The notes under the pieces were generated by a model. That model was given only the letters and a program-made list of their open reading frames with translations. It did not search any database and was not told where the DNA came from. This document shows, piece after piece, positions 18,892 to 33,350 of a stretch of 64,000 nucleotides of DNA. Position 1 is the stretch's first letter. Every line of letters starts with the position of its first letter. A program made the position numbers and the translations under genes. The stretch comes from Bradyrhizobium centrolobii (GTDB lineage Bacteria > Pseudomonadota > Alphaproteobacteria > Rhizobiales > Xanthobacteraceae): contig NZ_LUUB01000078.1 in the NCBI RefSeq assembly GCF_001641635.1, forward strand, positions 223,340 through 287,339, read 5' to 3'.

Positions 18892-19380
18892 TCACTCCTC
18901 CTTGAAGCCGTAGTCCGGCACGTTGCCGCTGGCGCCGTAATATTTGTACGGCAGGAACTTGCCGCTCATGGTGATCTTGACGCGGTCGCCCTTCGGATTG
19001 GCAACACGCTCGATCCCCATGTCGAAGTCGATCGCCGACATGATGCCGTCGCCGAACTCCTCCTCGATCAGCGCCTTCCAGGCCGGACCGTTGACCATCA
19101 CCATTTCATAGAAGCGGTAGATCAGCGGATCCGTCGGCGGCATCGGCGTGCCGGTGCCGCGCATCGGCACCTCGTTGAGCATGGCGGTCTCGGCCTTCGA
19201 CAGGCCGAACAGCTCGCCGGCGTTGGCAGCCTGCGGCTTGGTCAGCTTCATCTGGCCGAGGATGGCACCGACGATCAGCACCTCGGAATAGCCACCGATC
19301 TTCTCGCAGATGTATTTCCAGCTCCAGCCCTTCTCGCGCTTGATGTCGAGCAGCTTTTCGGTGAGGTCTTCGCGTTTCAT
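18892..19380 (-). CDS. cynS: Cyanate hydratase (cyanase)
   Basis: Cyanase converts cyanate and bicarbonate to ammonia and carbon dioxide as a decamer. The 162-residue protein has an N-terminal helical domain (MKREDLTEKLLDIKREKG) and the C-terminal catalytic domain with the Arg and Glu of YRFYE near residue 104 and the Ser of MSAIDFDM. GGGAG lies seven bases before the ATG at 19380. It stands alone, with no cynT or ABC transporter beside it, so cyanate supply may be internal or from thiocyanate and carbamoyl phosphate. Confidence 0.96.
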   Translation of the reverse strand: MKREDLTEKLLDIKREKGWSWKYICEKIGGYSEVLIVGAILGQMKLTKPQAANAGELFGLSKAETAMLNEVPMRGTGTPMPPTDPLIYRFYEMVMVNGPAWKALIEEEFGDGIMSAIDFDMGIERVANPKGDRVKITMSGKFLPYKYYGASGNVPDYGFKEE

Positions 19381-19498
19381 GTCAGGGTCTCCCTTGGCTA
19401 ACCATTGTGTCGCGTCAGTCCGTTCCCCTCCGGGAAGCAGGATAGAAGCAACGTCGTTTCGTGTCGCGTTGGATTGCACGAAACGTGCCAGCCAGCGG

Positions 19499-20758
19499 TC
19501 AGGGATTCGCCCTCAGCGCTTTCAGTTCGACGTCCGCGGCCCGGCTTTCAACGAAGGTCTTCGGACAATCGGCCGCTGCCAGCTCAAGCAACCGCAGCGC
19601 GTCTTCCTTGGAGCCGCGCTGCAAGGCGAGCTCAGCAGAATAGAAATTCGCCTCGCAGACCTGACCTTTCGTTTTCCGCGCGGAGTCGTCTTGCGCTGAT
19701 TTGCGCAAAGCCTCGAAAGTCATCTCTCCTAGGAAGAACCGAACGATGGGCGCGGGCCAACGCGACGTGTCGAGCAGTTTCGCGGCCTCATCGAGTTCGC
19801 CCGGCGTTCCGCTGCGCTTGCTGACGATCTCGCGCCACAACGCAGCGTAAGCATCCTTGGGGTCGAGCGAAGTTGATCGATCAATATCCGCAAGAGCTTT
19901 GGCAAGTGAACCGCTCTGAAAGTGGGCAATCGCCCGCGACCGATAGGCGCGCGCATCTTCCGGGTCCAATTGGATCGCCCGATCGGAGTCGACAATTGCG
20001 CGGGCGAAATCGCCTTTCGCGTTGTATGCGCTGGCCCGGTAGTCGAACGCGTCCTTATCTTTCGCGTTGATCCGAATCGCCTCATCGTAGTCATCAATTG
20101 CGTGGTCTATATCCCCCTTTTCATTGTACGTGGCGCCGCGCGCCAGAAATATACGCCCGTCGATTGCGTCCAACTCGCTCGCTACGTCGTCTCCGGCGGC
20201 ACGAGCGACAAGATCGCCGCCCTTGCGATTTGGCTTATTGTGATTCTTCTGAATCGCCTCAGCCTGAGATCCGAGTTGCACCGCCCGCGTGTAGTCGCCA
20301 ATCGCCCTGTCGTAGTCTCCCTTTCTTGAATAGATGAGACCCCGAGCGTAGTAGGCAATCCGATTCCTTGGGTTCAACTGAATAGCGCGATCAAAGTCAG
20401 CATGGGCGCGGTCAAGATTGCCGAGATGATAATACGCGACCGCTCGGCAGTAGTAGGCGAGTTTGTTCGTCGGATCGATTTCGATCGCCGCGCTGTAGTC
20501 TGCGATGGCAAGCCCGTACTCGCCTTTGGCGTGGTTCGCACTGCCGCGGTTGAAGTACACTCGAGCAGTACTCTGCCGGCCGTACTTGCCCGGCTGGAGT
20601 AGCGAAGTGCAGGCCGCAATTCGCTCGTCGGGTGAGACTTGGGTCAGGGCACTGCACTTCCGTTCGTCAGCAGAGTTTGCGGCAGCAGGCGAAATAAGCG
20701 TGATCATCGCCAGCGTCGCTGCCGCGCTCGAAAGCGTGCGGCCTACCCTTCCGATCAT
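19499..20758 (-). CDS. Exported tetratricopeptide repeat protein
   Basis: A 419-residue protein with a signal peptide (ending around SPAAANS) and about seven TPR units, recognisable from repeats such as YFNRGSANHAKGEYGLAIADY, AYYARGLIYSRKGDYDRAIGDY and AYNAKGDFARAIVDSDRAIQ. TPR arrays bind partner proteins; nothing here indicates which. The ATG at 20758 has GGGGG five bases upstream. The same frame runs open much farther 5', but that part is the antisense-like shadow of the next gene. Codon use is less GC-biased than in the core genes around it. Confidence 0.85.
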   Translation of the reverse strand: MIGRVGRTLSSAAATLAMITLISPAAANSADERKCSALTQVSPDERIAACTSLLQPGKYGRQSTARVYFNRGSANHAKGEYGLAIADYSAAIEIDPTNKLAYYCRAVAYYHLGNLDRAHADFDRAIQLNPRNRIAYYARGLIYSRKGDYDRAIGDYTRAVQLGSQAEAIQKNHNKPNRKGGDLVARAAGDDVASELDAIDGRIFLARGATYNEKGDIDHAIDDYDEAIRINAKDKDAFDYRASAYNAKGDFARAIVDSDRAIQLDPEDARAYRSRAIAHFQSGSLAKALADIDRSTSLDPKDAYAALWREIVSKRSGTPGELDEAAKLLDTSRWPAPIVRFFLGEMTFEALRKSAQDDSARKTKGQVCEANFYSAELALQRGSKEDALRLLELAAADCPKTFVESRAADVELKALRANP

Positions 20759-20847
20759 GGAGCCCCCGGTGATTTCAAACGCCTCGTCATAGCAACCGGA
20801 AGCGCCCTTGCACAGCCCTTGGTTGTCGGCTACCGGACAGATCGGGG

Positions 20848-22047
20848 TCAGGTCGCCTGCGACATCATCCCCTGCAGCCGCACCAGCTCGGCTTCCAGAC
20901 CGCGCTCCACGTCCGCGGCGCGAATCTCCAGCACGCGATAATCCCGCGCCTCCAGCCACGCCCGCCGCGCCGCGCGGTCGGCGACGACGGTCTCGCTCTC
21001 GCCCGGATTCACCAGCTCGATCGCGATCCGGTGCGGAAAGGAGACGAAGTCCGGGATGTGGCGGCCGACCGGGGTCTGGCGCTTGAACTGGCCGGCGAAG
21101 CGGCGGTCGCGCGTGAGCGCCTGCCAGAGCAGGCGCTCGGCATCGGTCGGGTTGCGGCGGAGCAGGCGCGCGAGCCCGCGCACGGTAGAGCCGCTGTCGG
21201 GCACCCCGCCGCCCTGCCCGTGCTCGGCCAGAAGCGCGCGCAGCCGCGTTGCCTGGTCGCCGTCGAGCACGCCGCCCTTGGCCGGGCCCTTGCGTCCCTC
21301 GGCGATCGCCATCACCACGCCGTGCAGGGTGTGCATGTCCTGCTTGGTCGGCTCCATACGGGTGAAGATGTTGCGCAGGTTGACCAGCATGGTGTCGCGC
21401 TTCTCGGCGGGACGTAAGAACTCGACCCGGTCGAGCTCGCGCACGAGGTTCTCGAAGAAGGCCTGCATCTGATGCTGCGAGGCGCGCTCCGAGCGCTCGG
21501 GCATGCCGTGCGGCAGCGTGCCCGCTGTCATCAGCTTGAACCATTCGTAGCCGACGAGCAGCACCGCCTGCGCGAGATTCAGCGAGGCAAAGCCCGGATT
21601 GACCGGGAAGGTGATGATCCGGTTGGCGAGCGCGACCTCCTCGTTGGTCAGTCCCCAGCGCTCGCGGCCAAAGAGGATGCCGGCCTTTCCGCCGATGGCG
21701 AGATGGCCGGCGATCTCGGTCGTCGCCGCTTCCGGGCCGACGACGGGCTTCGCCTGGTCATGGGCCCGGGCGGAGGTGGCGAACAGCAGGTCGAGATCGG
21801 CCACCGCCTGCTCGACCGTGTCGAACAGCTCGACCCGCTCCAGGATGTGGTCAGCGCCGGCCGCGGCACGCTGGGCTGCGATGTTGGGCCAGCCGTCGCG
21901 CGGGTTGACGATGCGCAAGCGGCTCAGGGCGAAGTTGCCCATGGCGCGGGCCGCCATGCCGATATTCTCGCCGAGCTGCGGCTCGACCAGGATCACGATG
22001 GGACCCTCGAGGGCGAGTCCCGGCTTGCTCTTGTCAGTCCCCGACAT
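20848..22047 (-). CDS. TrmJ-type RNA methyltransferase fused to a DUF559 domain
   Basis: Residues 1-270 are a SpoU/TrmH-family methyltransferase of the TrmJ type, which 2'-O-methylates tRNA; the knot motifs are VEPQLGENIGMAARAMGNF, GILFGRERWGLTNEE and FASLNLAQAVLLVGYE. Residues about 295-399 are a DUF559 domain (RGLARLLRRNPTDAERLLWQAL, then FKRQTPVGRHIPDFV), related to the very-short-patch-repair endonuclease fold. The two are joined in frame by a glycine-rich linker with no internal stop. DUF559 is usually a separate small protein of unknown role. Its PD-(D/E)xK-type residues look present (IPDFV) but catalysis is unproven. Confidence 0.9.
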   Translation of the reverse strand: MSGTDKSKPGLALEGPIVILVEPQLGENIGMAARAMGNFALSRLRIVNPRDGWPNIAAQRAAAGADHILERVELFDTVEQAVADLDLLFATSARAHDQAKPVVGPEAATTEIAGHLAIGGKAGILFGRERWGLTNEEVALANRIITFPVNPGFASLNLAQAVLLVGYEWFKLMTAGTLPHGMPERSERASQHQMQAFFENLVRELDRVEFLRPAEKRDTMLVNLRNIFTRMEPTKQDMHTLHGVVMAIAEGRKGPAKGGVLDGDQATRLRALLAEHGQGGGVPDSGSTVRGLARLLRRNPTDAERLLWQALTRDRRFAGQFKRQTPVGRHIPDFVSFPHRIAIELVNPGESETVVADRAARRAWLEARDYRVLEIRAADVERGLEAELVRLQGMMSQAT

Positions 22048-22388
22048 CTCGTTTTGCTTTCACGCTGGTTCTCAAGGCCTTGCGCAGGCACTCCAAGGAA
22101 TTGATCAAGCAGGCCTCCGCGGCCGGCTCCGTCCCGTCCGTCCGTCGTTTGCCTGTCCTGACAAAATTCTCAAGGGAAATAACGGGGTTAGAATCGGCTT
22201 TTGAATCTCGCCTGAAACTTTACCGCCGGCCCGGCCGGACGGCGGGCCGCGGCTCCCCATCTGCGGAAGCTGGATGAGCTAAAAGTGCATAATCACTTGG
22301 CTTTCGCCCGCCGCGTCCCGATGCTATGAGGCCCCGGACATTCCAGCTGGCGCGCCGAAAGCGCCGTTCCCAAGAGGCTTCCCCGATC
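22048..22388. other. Intergenic region without a recognisable gene
   Basis: This stretch lies between the divergent methyltransferase and isocitrate dehydrogenase genes and should hold both promoters. A GC-rich inverted repeat around 22225-22257 (CCGCCGGCCC/GGGCCGCGG-like) is the only structure I see. Confidence 0.5.
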
Positions 22389-23603
22389 ATGGCAAAAATC
22401 AAGGTGACCAACCCCGTCGTCGAACTCGATGGCGACGAGATGACCCGGATCATCTGGCAGTACATCAAGGACAAGCTGATCAACCCGTTCCTCGATGTCC
22501 AACTGCTCTATTTCGACCTGGGGATGGAGTACCGCGACAAGACCAATGATCAGGTGACCATCGACGCCGCCGAAGCCGTCAAGAAGGTCGGTGTTGGCGT
22601 CAAGTGCGCCACCATTACCCCGGACGAGGCCCGGGTGAAGGAGTTCAACCTCAAGCAGATGTGGAAGTCGCCGAACGGCACCATCCGCAACATCCTCGGC
22701 GGCGTGATCTTCCGCGAGCCGATCATCTGCAAGAACGTACCGCGCCTCGTTCCCGGCTGGACCAAGCCGATCATCATCGGCCGCCACGCCTATGGCGACC
22801 AGTACCGCGCCACCGACATCAAGTTCCCGGGCAAGGGCACCCTCTCGCTGAAGTTCGTCGGCGAGGACGGCACCGTGATCGAGAAGGAAGTGTTCAAGGC
22901 CCCCGGCGCCGGCGTCGCCATGGAGATGTACAATCTCGACGACTCCATCATCGACTTCGCCCGCGCATCGTTCAACTACGGCCTGATGCGCAACTACCCG
23001 GTCTATCTCTCGACCAAGAACACCATCCTCAAGGTCTATGACGGCCGCTTCAAGGACATCTTCCAGGACATCTTCGACCGCGAGTTCAAGAAGGAATTCG
23101 ACGCCAAGGGCCTGACCTACGAGCACCGCCTGATCGACGACATGGTGGCCTCGGCGCTGAAGTGGTCCGGCGGCTACGTCTGGGCCTGTAAGAACTACGA
23201 CGGCGACGTGCAGTCCGACACGGTCGCGCAGGGCTACGGCTCGCTCGGCCTGATGACCTCGGTGCTGCTCACGCCCGACGGCAAGACAGTGGAAGCCGAA
23301 GCCGCCCACGGCACGGTGACCCGCCACTACCGCGAGCACCAGAAGGGCAAGGAGACCTCGACCAACTCGATCGCGTCGATCTTCGCCTGGACCCGTGGTC
23401 TCGCCCACCGCGCCAAGCTCGACAACAATCCGGAGCTCGCGAAGTTCGCCTCCACCCTGGAGAAGGTCTGCGTCGACACTGTCGAAGACGGCTACATGAC
23501 CAAGGACCTCGCGCTCCTCGTCGGTGCCGACCAGCGCTGGCTCTCGACCACCGGCTTCCTCGACAAGGTCGCCGAGAACCTGACGAAGGCGCTGGCGGCA
23601 TAA
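22389..23603 (+). CDS. icd: NADP-dependent isocitrate dehydrogenase
   Basis: This enzyme oxidises isocitrate to 2-oxoglutarate in the TCA cycle with NADP. The 404-residue sequence is of the dimeric type shared by rhizobia and eukaryotes: KVTNPVVELDGDEMTRIIW at the start, substrate-binding SPNGTIRNILGG near residue 95, and the C-terminal AAHGTVTRHYREH near residue 306. The ATG at 22389 has AGAGG upstream. It is monocistronic, followed by a strong terminator. Confidence 0.97.
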   Translation: MAKIKVTNPVVELDGDEMTRIIWQYIKDKLINPFLDVQLLYFDLGMEYRDKTNDQVTIDAAEAVKKVGVGVKCATITPDEARVKEFNLKQMWKSPNGTIRNILGGVIFREPIICKNVPRLVPGWTKPIIIGRHAYGDQYRATDIKFPGKGTLSLKFVGEDGTVIEKEVFKAPGAGVAMEMYNLDDSIIDFARASFNYGLMRNYPVYLSTKNTILKVYDGRFKDIFQDIFDREFKKEFDAKGLTYEHRLIDDMVASALKWSGGYVWACKNYDGDVQSDTVAQGYGSLGLMTSVLLTPDGKTVEAEAAHGTVTRHYREHQKGKETSTNSIASIFAWTRGLAHRAKLDNNPELAKFASTLEKVCVDTVEDGYMTKDLALLVGADQRWLSTTGFLDKVAENLTKALAA

Positions 23604-23645
23604 GCTGCCATCCGCATTTCCGCCCGACTGGGTCGGACATCATCA

Positions 23646-23679
23646 CGGGCCGCGCCAAAACGCGGCCCGTTCGTTTATT
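23646..23679 (+). terminator. Intrinsic terminator after icd
   Basis: CGGGCCGCG at 23646-23654 and CGCGGCCCG at 23661-23669 form a nine-base-pair stem with loop CCAAAA, followed by TTCGTTTATT. Confidence 0.85.
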
Positions 23680-23703
23680 GAGACCTTTGCGCGGAGTCTG
23701 ACC

Positions 23704-24207
23704 ATGTCCATCAAGCTCGCCGTCTCCTGCCTGTTGCTGCTCCCGGCCATGGTTGGGCCGGCCGCTGCCGCGGAGGCGCTTCCCGAAGCCATCGCCGCGC
23801 CCGGCGAGACTGTCGTCTTGAGCGTCCACGCCGAGGGCGCGCAGGTCTATGAGTGCAAGGCGGGCACCGACGGCAAGCTCGCCTGGTCCTTCCGCGAGCC
23901 GATCGCCACCCTGCTCGCCGAGGGCAAGACGGTGGGGCGGCACTATGCCGGTCCGAACTGGGAGCACGCCGACGGCAGCGCCGTGGTCGGCAAGACCGTC
24001 GGCAACGTACCCGGTGCAACGGCTGCCGATATTCCCTGGCTGAAGCTGGAGGTCACCTCCCGCCGCGGCAGCGGCGTCCTGACGCCCGTCACCACCGTCC
24101 AGCGCATCAACACTCATGGCGGCAAGCTCGAGGGTCCTTGCGACAAGGCCGGCGAGTTCAGAAGCGCGCCCTACTCGGCCGAGTACGTCTTCCTGCGCAA
24201 GGGCTGA
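23704..24207 (+). CDS. Exported DUF3455 protein
   Basis: A 167-residue protein with a signal peptide ending in GPAAAAEA. The family signature is visible in GAQVYECKAGTDGKLAWSFREP (about residues 45-66), GRHYAGPNWEHADGSAVVGK and INTHGGKLEGPCDKAG near the end. DUF3455 proteins are periplasmic or surface proteins of unknown function. It follows the icd terminator and converges with the potassium channel gene, with four bases between the stop codons. Confidence 0.9.
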   Translation: MSIKLAVSCLLLLPAMVGPAAAAEALPEAIAAPGETVVLSVHAEGAQVYECKAGTDGKLAWSFREPIATLLAEGKTVGRHYAGPNWEHADGSAVVGKTVGNVPGATAADIPWLKLEVTSRRGSGVLTPVTTVQRINTHGGKLEGPCDKAGEFRSAPYSAEYVFLRKG

Positions 24208-24211
24208 TCGC

Positions 24212-25438
24212 TCAGGTATCGGTGCTTCCGCGCTCCGCCTGGGCTAGCTCCGCTCCCGCGAGATCACCGATCTCTTCCAGCCGCGCCTCCGCGGTCTTAC
24301 GGACGTGGGCGGCGAGCGTCGGCATGCGCTCGATCAAGGCGTGAAAGTCCTGCGCATCGAGTACCAGGAGACGGGTCTTGCGCGTGGCGGTCACCGTGCC
24401 GCTGCGCTTGGTCCTGTGCAGGAGCGCGATCTCGCCGAAGAAGGTGCCGTCGGAAAGGAGCACGTGCTGGCTCGGCAGCGCAATCTCGACCTCGCCGGCG
24501 GTGATGAAGTACATCGACGAGGCGGCGTCGCCACGGCGCACCAGGATCTCGCCCTGCTCGATGGTGCGCGCCCGGAGCAGCCGCATGATGTCGGCGATCT
24601 CGGATGCTGAAAGATGCGCGAACAGCGGCACCCGCGCCAGCATGCCCCAAGTGACGACGAAGTCGCGCCGCTTCACCTCCTCGGCAAAGGCGGTGGAGAT
24701 GATCGCGACCGGCAGCGCGATCATGGCGAAGCCGCTGACGATGGCGAAGACGGAGACGAATTTGCCGAGCGCCGTCACCGGCACGACGTCGCCATAGCCG
24801 ACGGTGCCGAGCGTCACGATCGCCCACCACATCGCCTGCGGGATGGTGCCTAGCTTGTCCGGCTGCACGTCGCGCTCGATGGCGTAGAGCAGCGAGGCGA
24901 AGGTGAGCACCACGCCGAACAGGATGACGATGCATCCGATCAGCGCCCGCCGCTCGGCATGCACGGCCGCGAGCAGCGAGCGCATCGCCGGCGAATAGCG
25001 GATCAGCTTGAAGAACGGCAGCACGCCGAGTGCGGCGAGCGTCGCGTGCCGGCCGGTGGCCAGCACGATCGCTGCGGGGAGGAACGCCATGAGGTCGATG
25101 ATGCCGAGCGCGGAGAAGGCATAGCCGAGCCGGTCGGCGAGCGCCGGGCCCCCGCGCGGCGTGTGGCCTGCAACCGTCCACAGCCGCGCAGCATATTCCA
25201 GCGCGAACACGATCACGCACAGGATGGTGATCGCCGAGAACAGCACGCCGAATTGCGCGTCCAGATCCGGCACCGAGGCCAGCGTCATCGCGACCACATC
25301 GAGCACGATGACGCCGATGATGATCTGGATGAAGCGCGATCCGGCCGAATAGGCCAATGGATCGTGCTCCAACAATTCGTAAAGGCGATCCCTCAGGTTG
25401 GGATCGCGCAAGCCACGTCCTCGCGGAACGAGGCGCAT
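24212..25438 (-). CDS. Cyclic-nucleotide-gated potassium channel (MlotiK1-like)
   Basis: A 408-residue membrane channel with six transmembrane segments and a C-terminal cyclic-nucleotide-binding domain. The selectivity filter is TLGTVGYGD near residue 213, and the nucleotide-binding cassette is GTFFGEIALLHRTKRSGTVTA near residue 337, with the Arg and Thr that contact cAMP. S4 has few positive charges, as in the rhizobial MlotiK1 channel. It starts six bases after the alaS stop codon, so the two are in one transcript. The signal that gates it in the cell is unknown. Confidence 0.93.
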   Translation of the reverse strand: MRLVPRGRGLRDPNLRDRLYELLEHDPLAYSAGSRFIQIIIGVIVLDVVAMTLASVPDLDAQFGVLFSAITILCVIVFALEYAARLWTVAGHTPRGGPALADRLGYAFSALGIIDLMAFLPAAIVLATGRHATLAALGVLPFFKLIRYSPAMRSLLAAVHAERRALIGCIVILFGVVLTFASLLYAIERDVQPDKLGTIPQAMWWAIVTLGTVGYGDVVPVTALGKFVSVFAIVSGFAMIALPVAIISTAFAEEVKRRDFVVTWGMLARVPLFAHLSASEIADIMRLLRARTIEQGEILVRRGDAASSMYFITAGEVEIALPSQHVLLSDGTFFGEIALLHRTKRSGTVTATRKTRLLVLDAQDFHALIERMPTLAAHVRKTAEARLEEIGDLAGAELAQAERGSTDT

Positions 25439-25444
25439 GGGACT

Positions 25445-28123
<2,679 letters not shown>

Positions 28124-28355
28124 GTTCATCCAATCGGGTGTGCTTGGACCCGCCTCACGCCATCCAAACCTGGGATTTGGGCTGATATCTGCGGGCCAAA
28201 GCGCTTTTAGACAAGGCCAGCTTCGCTGTCCAGAAACTGTGCAGACAGATCAGAGGGTTGCCGCAGGCGCGCAATCGACCGTTGATAGACGCTGGAGCCG
28301 CGTTGACAGGCTTGGCCCGGCCGTGTTCTGTACCTACCTGTATCGTACGGCCACG

Positions 28356-28525
28356 TCGGGAGAGACCGGCTTTGGTGCCGGCGCCGAAGGAGCAACCGCC
28401 CCGGAAACTCTCAGGCAAAAGGACCGCGTGGCTTTGACAGCATCTGGAAAGAGGCGCCGACGGGCTTGATGCCCGGGTGGCACCCGCCGACGGGATAATA
28501 CTCTCAGGCAAAGCGACAGATGGGG
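28356..28525 (+). promoter_or_regulatory. Tandem glycine riboswitch upstream of gcvT
   Basis: Two glycine aptamers lie head to tail. The first runs from about 28356 (GGGAGAGACC) through GCCGAAGGAGCAACCGCC to CTCTCAGGCAAAAGGAC at about 28425. The second runs from about 28445 (GAAAGAGGCGCCGACGGG) through CCGCCGACGGGATAATA to CTCTCAGGCAAAGCGACAGA at about 28520. A short hairpin GGGGA-ATCC-TCCCC at 28544-28557 follows and may be the expression switch. The placement before glycine cleavage genes is classical; binding should turn the operon on when glycine is abundant. Confidence 0.95.
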
Positions 28526-28579
28526 CTTCGACTGGTTTCCATCGGGGAATCCTCCCCGGGAACCGCGAGGGCCCCTGTG

Positions 28580-29728
28580 ATGCTTGCACGCAACGACCAA
28601 AACTCCCTCAGACGTACCCCTCTCTACGGGCTGCACGTGTCCCTTGGCGGCAAAATGGTGCCGTTCGCGGGCTATGAGATGCCGGTCCAGTACCCTGCGG
28701 GCGTCCTGAAGGAGCATCTTCACACCCGCACTGCAGCCGGCCTGTTTGACGTGTCCCATATGGGCCAGATCGCGCTGCGGCCGAAATCCGGCAGGGTCGA
28801 GGATGCGGCAAAGGCGCTGGAGCGGCTGGTGCCGCAGGACATTATGGCGCTTGCTCCTGGCCGGCAGCGCTATGCCCAGTTTACCAATGAGGACGGCGGC
28901 ATTCTGGACGACCTGATGGTCGCCAATTTCGGCGATCACCTGTTCCTGGTCGTCAACGCCGCCTGCAAGGCCGAGGACGAGGCGCACCTGCGCGCGCATC
29001 TGTCGGATGACTGCACCATCGATTCGCTCGCGGATCGCGCCTTAATCGCGCTGCAGGGGCCGAAGGCGGAATTCGTGCTGGCGAAATTCTGTGCAGAGGC
29101 GCCGTCCATGAAGTTCATGGATGCCGGCCCGCACAAGGTCGACGGAATCGAGTGCTTCGTGTCGCGCTCAGGCTACACCGGCGAGGACGGGTTCGAGATC
29201 TCGGTTCCCGCAGGCGATGCCGAGCGGCTCGCCAAGGCGCTGCTGGAGAACTCCGACGTGCTGCCGATCGGCCTCGGGGCCCGCGACAGCCTGCGGCTCG
29301 AGGCCGGCCTTTGCCTCTACGGCCACGACATCGACACCACGACCACGCCGGTCGAAGCCGCGCTGGAATGGTCGGTGCAGAAGAGCCGCCGCACCGGCGG
29401 CGCCCGCGCCGGAGGTTTTCCCGGCGCCGAGAAGATTCTTTCGCAGTTCGACCAGGGCGCGAGCCGCCGCCGCGTCGGCCTGCGCGCCGAGGGCCGCGCG
29501 CCGGTGCGCGAGGGCGCGCCGCTGTTTGCGGATGCGACGTCGGGCGAGCCGATCGGAAAGGTCACGTCGGGCGGTTTTGGCCCGAGCCTGAATGCGCCGG
29601 TGGCGATGGGCTACGTGCCCACCGCGCAGAGCGCGCTCGGCACACAACTCTTCGCGGAGGTGCGCGGCCAGCGCCTGGCCCTGCAAGTCGCCGCCATGCC
29701 TTTCGTGAAAAACACCTACAAACGCTGA
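28580..29728 (+). CDS. gcvT: Glycine cleavage system T protein (aminomethyltransferase)
   Basis: GcvT takes the aminomethyl group from the lipoyl arm of GcvH, releases ammonia and passes the one-carbon unit to tetrahydrofolate. The 382-residue protein shows the N-terminal MVPFAGYEMPVQYPAGVLKEH, GLFDVSHMGQI, the folate-site SRSGYTGEDGFEI near residue 193 and the C-terminal GYVPTAQSALGT. The ATG at 28580 has GAGGG upstream; the frame is open 5' but that part belongs to the riboswitch. First gene of gcvT-gcvH-gcvP. Confidence 0.96.
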   Translation: MLARNDQNSLRRTPLYGLHVSLGGKMVPFAGYEMPVQYPAGVLKEHLHTRTAAGLFDVSHMGQIALRPKSGRVEDAAKALERLVPQDIMALAPGRQRYAQFTNEDGGILDDLMVANFGDHLFLVVNAACKAEDEAHLRAHLSDDCTIDSLADRALIALQGPKAEFVLAKFCAEAPSMKFMDAGPHKVDGIECFVSRSGYTGEDGFEISVPAGDAERLAKALLENSDVLPIGLGARDSLRLEAGLCLYGHDIDTTTTPVEAALEWSVQKSRRTGGARAGGFPGAEKILSQFDQGASRRRVGLRAEGRAPVREGAPLFADATSGEPIGKVTSGGFGPSLNAPVAMGYVPTAQSALGTQLFAEVRGQRLALQVAAMPFVKNTYKR

Positions 29729-29737
29729 GGATCGAGA

Positions 29738-30106
29738 ATGACCATGACGCTGTACACCTCCGACCATGAATGGCTGGCCATCGACGGCGATGTCGCCACC
29801 GTCGGCATCACCGACTACGCGCAGCAGCAGCTCGGCGACGTCGTGTTTGTCGAACTGCCCAAGATTGGCCGCACCCTCAAGAAGGCGGAAGCTGCGGCGG
29901 TGGTCGAATCCGTGAAGGCCGCCTCCGACGTCTACGCGCCGGTCTCCGGCGAGGTGCTCGAGGTGAACGAGGCTCTCGCGGGCGAACCGGCGCTGATCAA
30001 CTCGGATGCGCAAGGTCAGGCCTGGTTCTTCAAGATCAAGATTGCCGACAAGAGCGAGCTCGGCGGCCTCATGGATGAAGCCGCCTACAAGGCGCACACG
30101 GCGTGA
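29738..30106 (+). CDS. gcvH: Glycine cleavage system H protein
   Basis: GcvH is the lipoyl carrier of the glycine cleavage complex. The 122-residue protein has the lipoyl-lysine in VVESVKAASDVYAPVSGEV near residue 60 and the conserved GITDYAQQQLGDVVFVELP region. GAGGATCGAGA precedes the ATG, nine bases after gcvT. Confidence 0.97.
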   Translation: MTMTLYTSDHEWLAIDGDVATVGITDYAQQQLGDVVFVELPKIGRTLKKAEAAAVVESVKAASDVYAPVSGEVLEVNEALAGEPALINSDAQGQAWFFKIKIADKSELGGLMDEAAYKAHTA

Positions 30107-30129
30107 GATGAAGCGAGCAGTCACCCCAT

Positions 30130-30275
30130 ACTCAATGTCATCGTCCGCGAAGGCGGACGATCCAGTACGCCGCGGCCTCTCAGCTCGAGCTCGAAGGGTT
30201 GCGTTTACTGGATGCCCCGCCGGACTGTCATCGGGCGGCGCTTTGCGCCGACCCGGTGGCGGGGCATGACGACGA
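30130..30275. repeat. Interspersed palindromic repeat between gcvH and gcvP
   Basis: A TCGTCCGC-GAAG-GCGGACGA hairpin at 30139-30158 is followed by a second structure in which CCCCGCC at 30213 pairs with GGCGGGG near 30258, with GTCATC/GATGAC-like outer parts. It interrupts the operon by 187 bases and might lower gcvP expression relative to gcvTH. Confidence 0.7.
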
Positions 30276-30293
30276 AATCTAAGGCAAGGACCC

Positions 30294-33176
<2,883 letters not shown>

Positions 33177-33192
33177 GGCGCGTATCGAAGGC

Positions 33193-33334
33193 CGGGAGCG
33201 AAGCACAGCTTCGTCCCTGGTTCGATATTTTACTTCTTTTTGGGGAGAGCATCCCGGCGCAAGGTCAAGCGAACCCACCACCCCTCATTTCGGCGGTGAA
33301 GAAAGCGATGGGTTTCGCTGCGCTCTACCCATCC
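33193..33334. repeat. Interspersed palindromic repeats after gcvP
   Basis: Two short hairpins are visible: GGGAGCGAAG-CACAG-CTTCGTCCC near 33197, and GATGGGT/ACCCATC around a GCTGCGCTC core at 33308-33334, the latter a common Bradyrhizobium dispersed element. Confidence 0.65.
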
Positions 33335-33350
33335 TACATCTCAACTCGTA

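Noticed and set aside
20759..21544. Upstream extension of the TPR protein by about 260 residues
   Set aside because: It overlaps the methyltransferase gene in another frame, has Arg/Ala-rich shadow composition, and the ATG at 20758 has a signal peptide and ribosome site.
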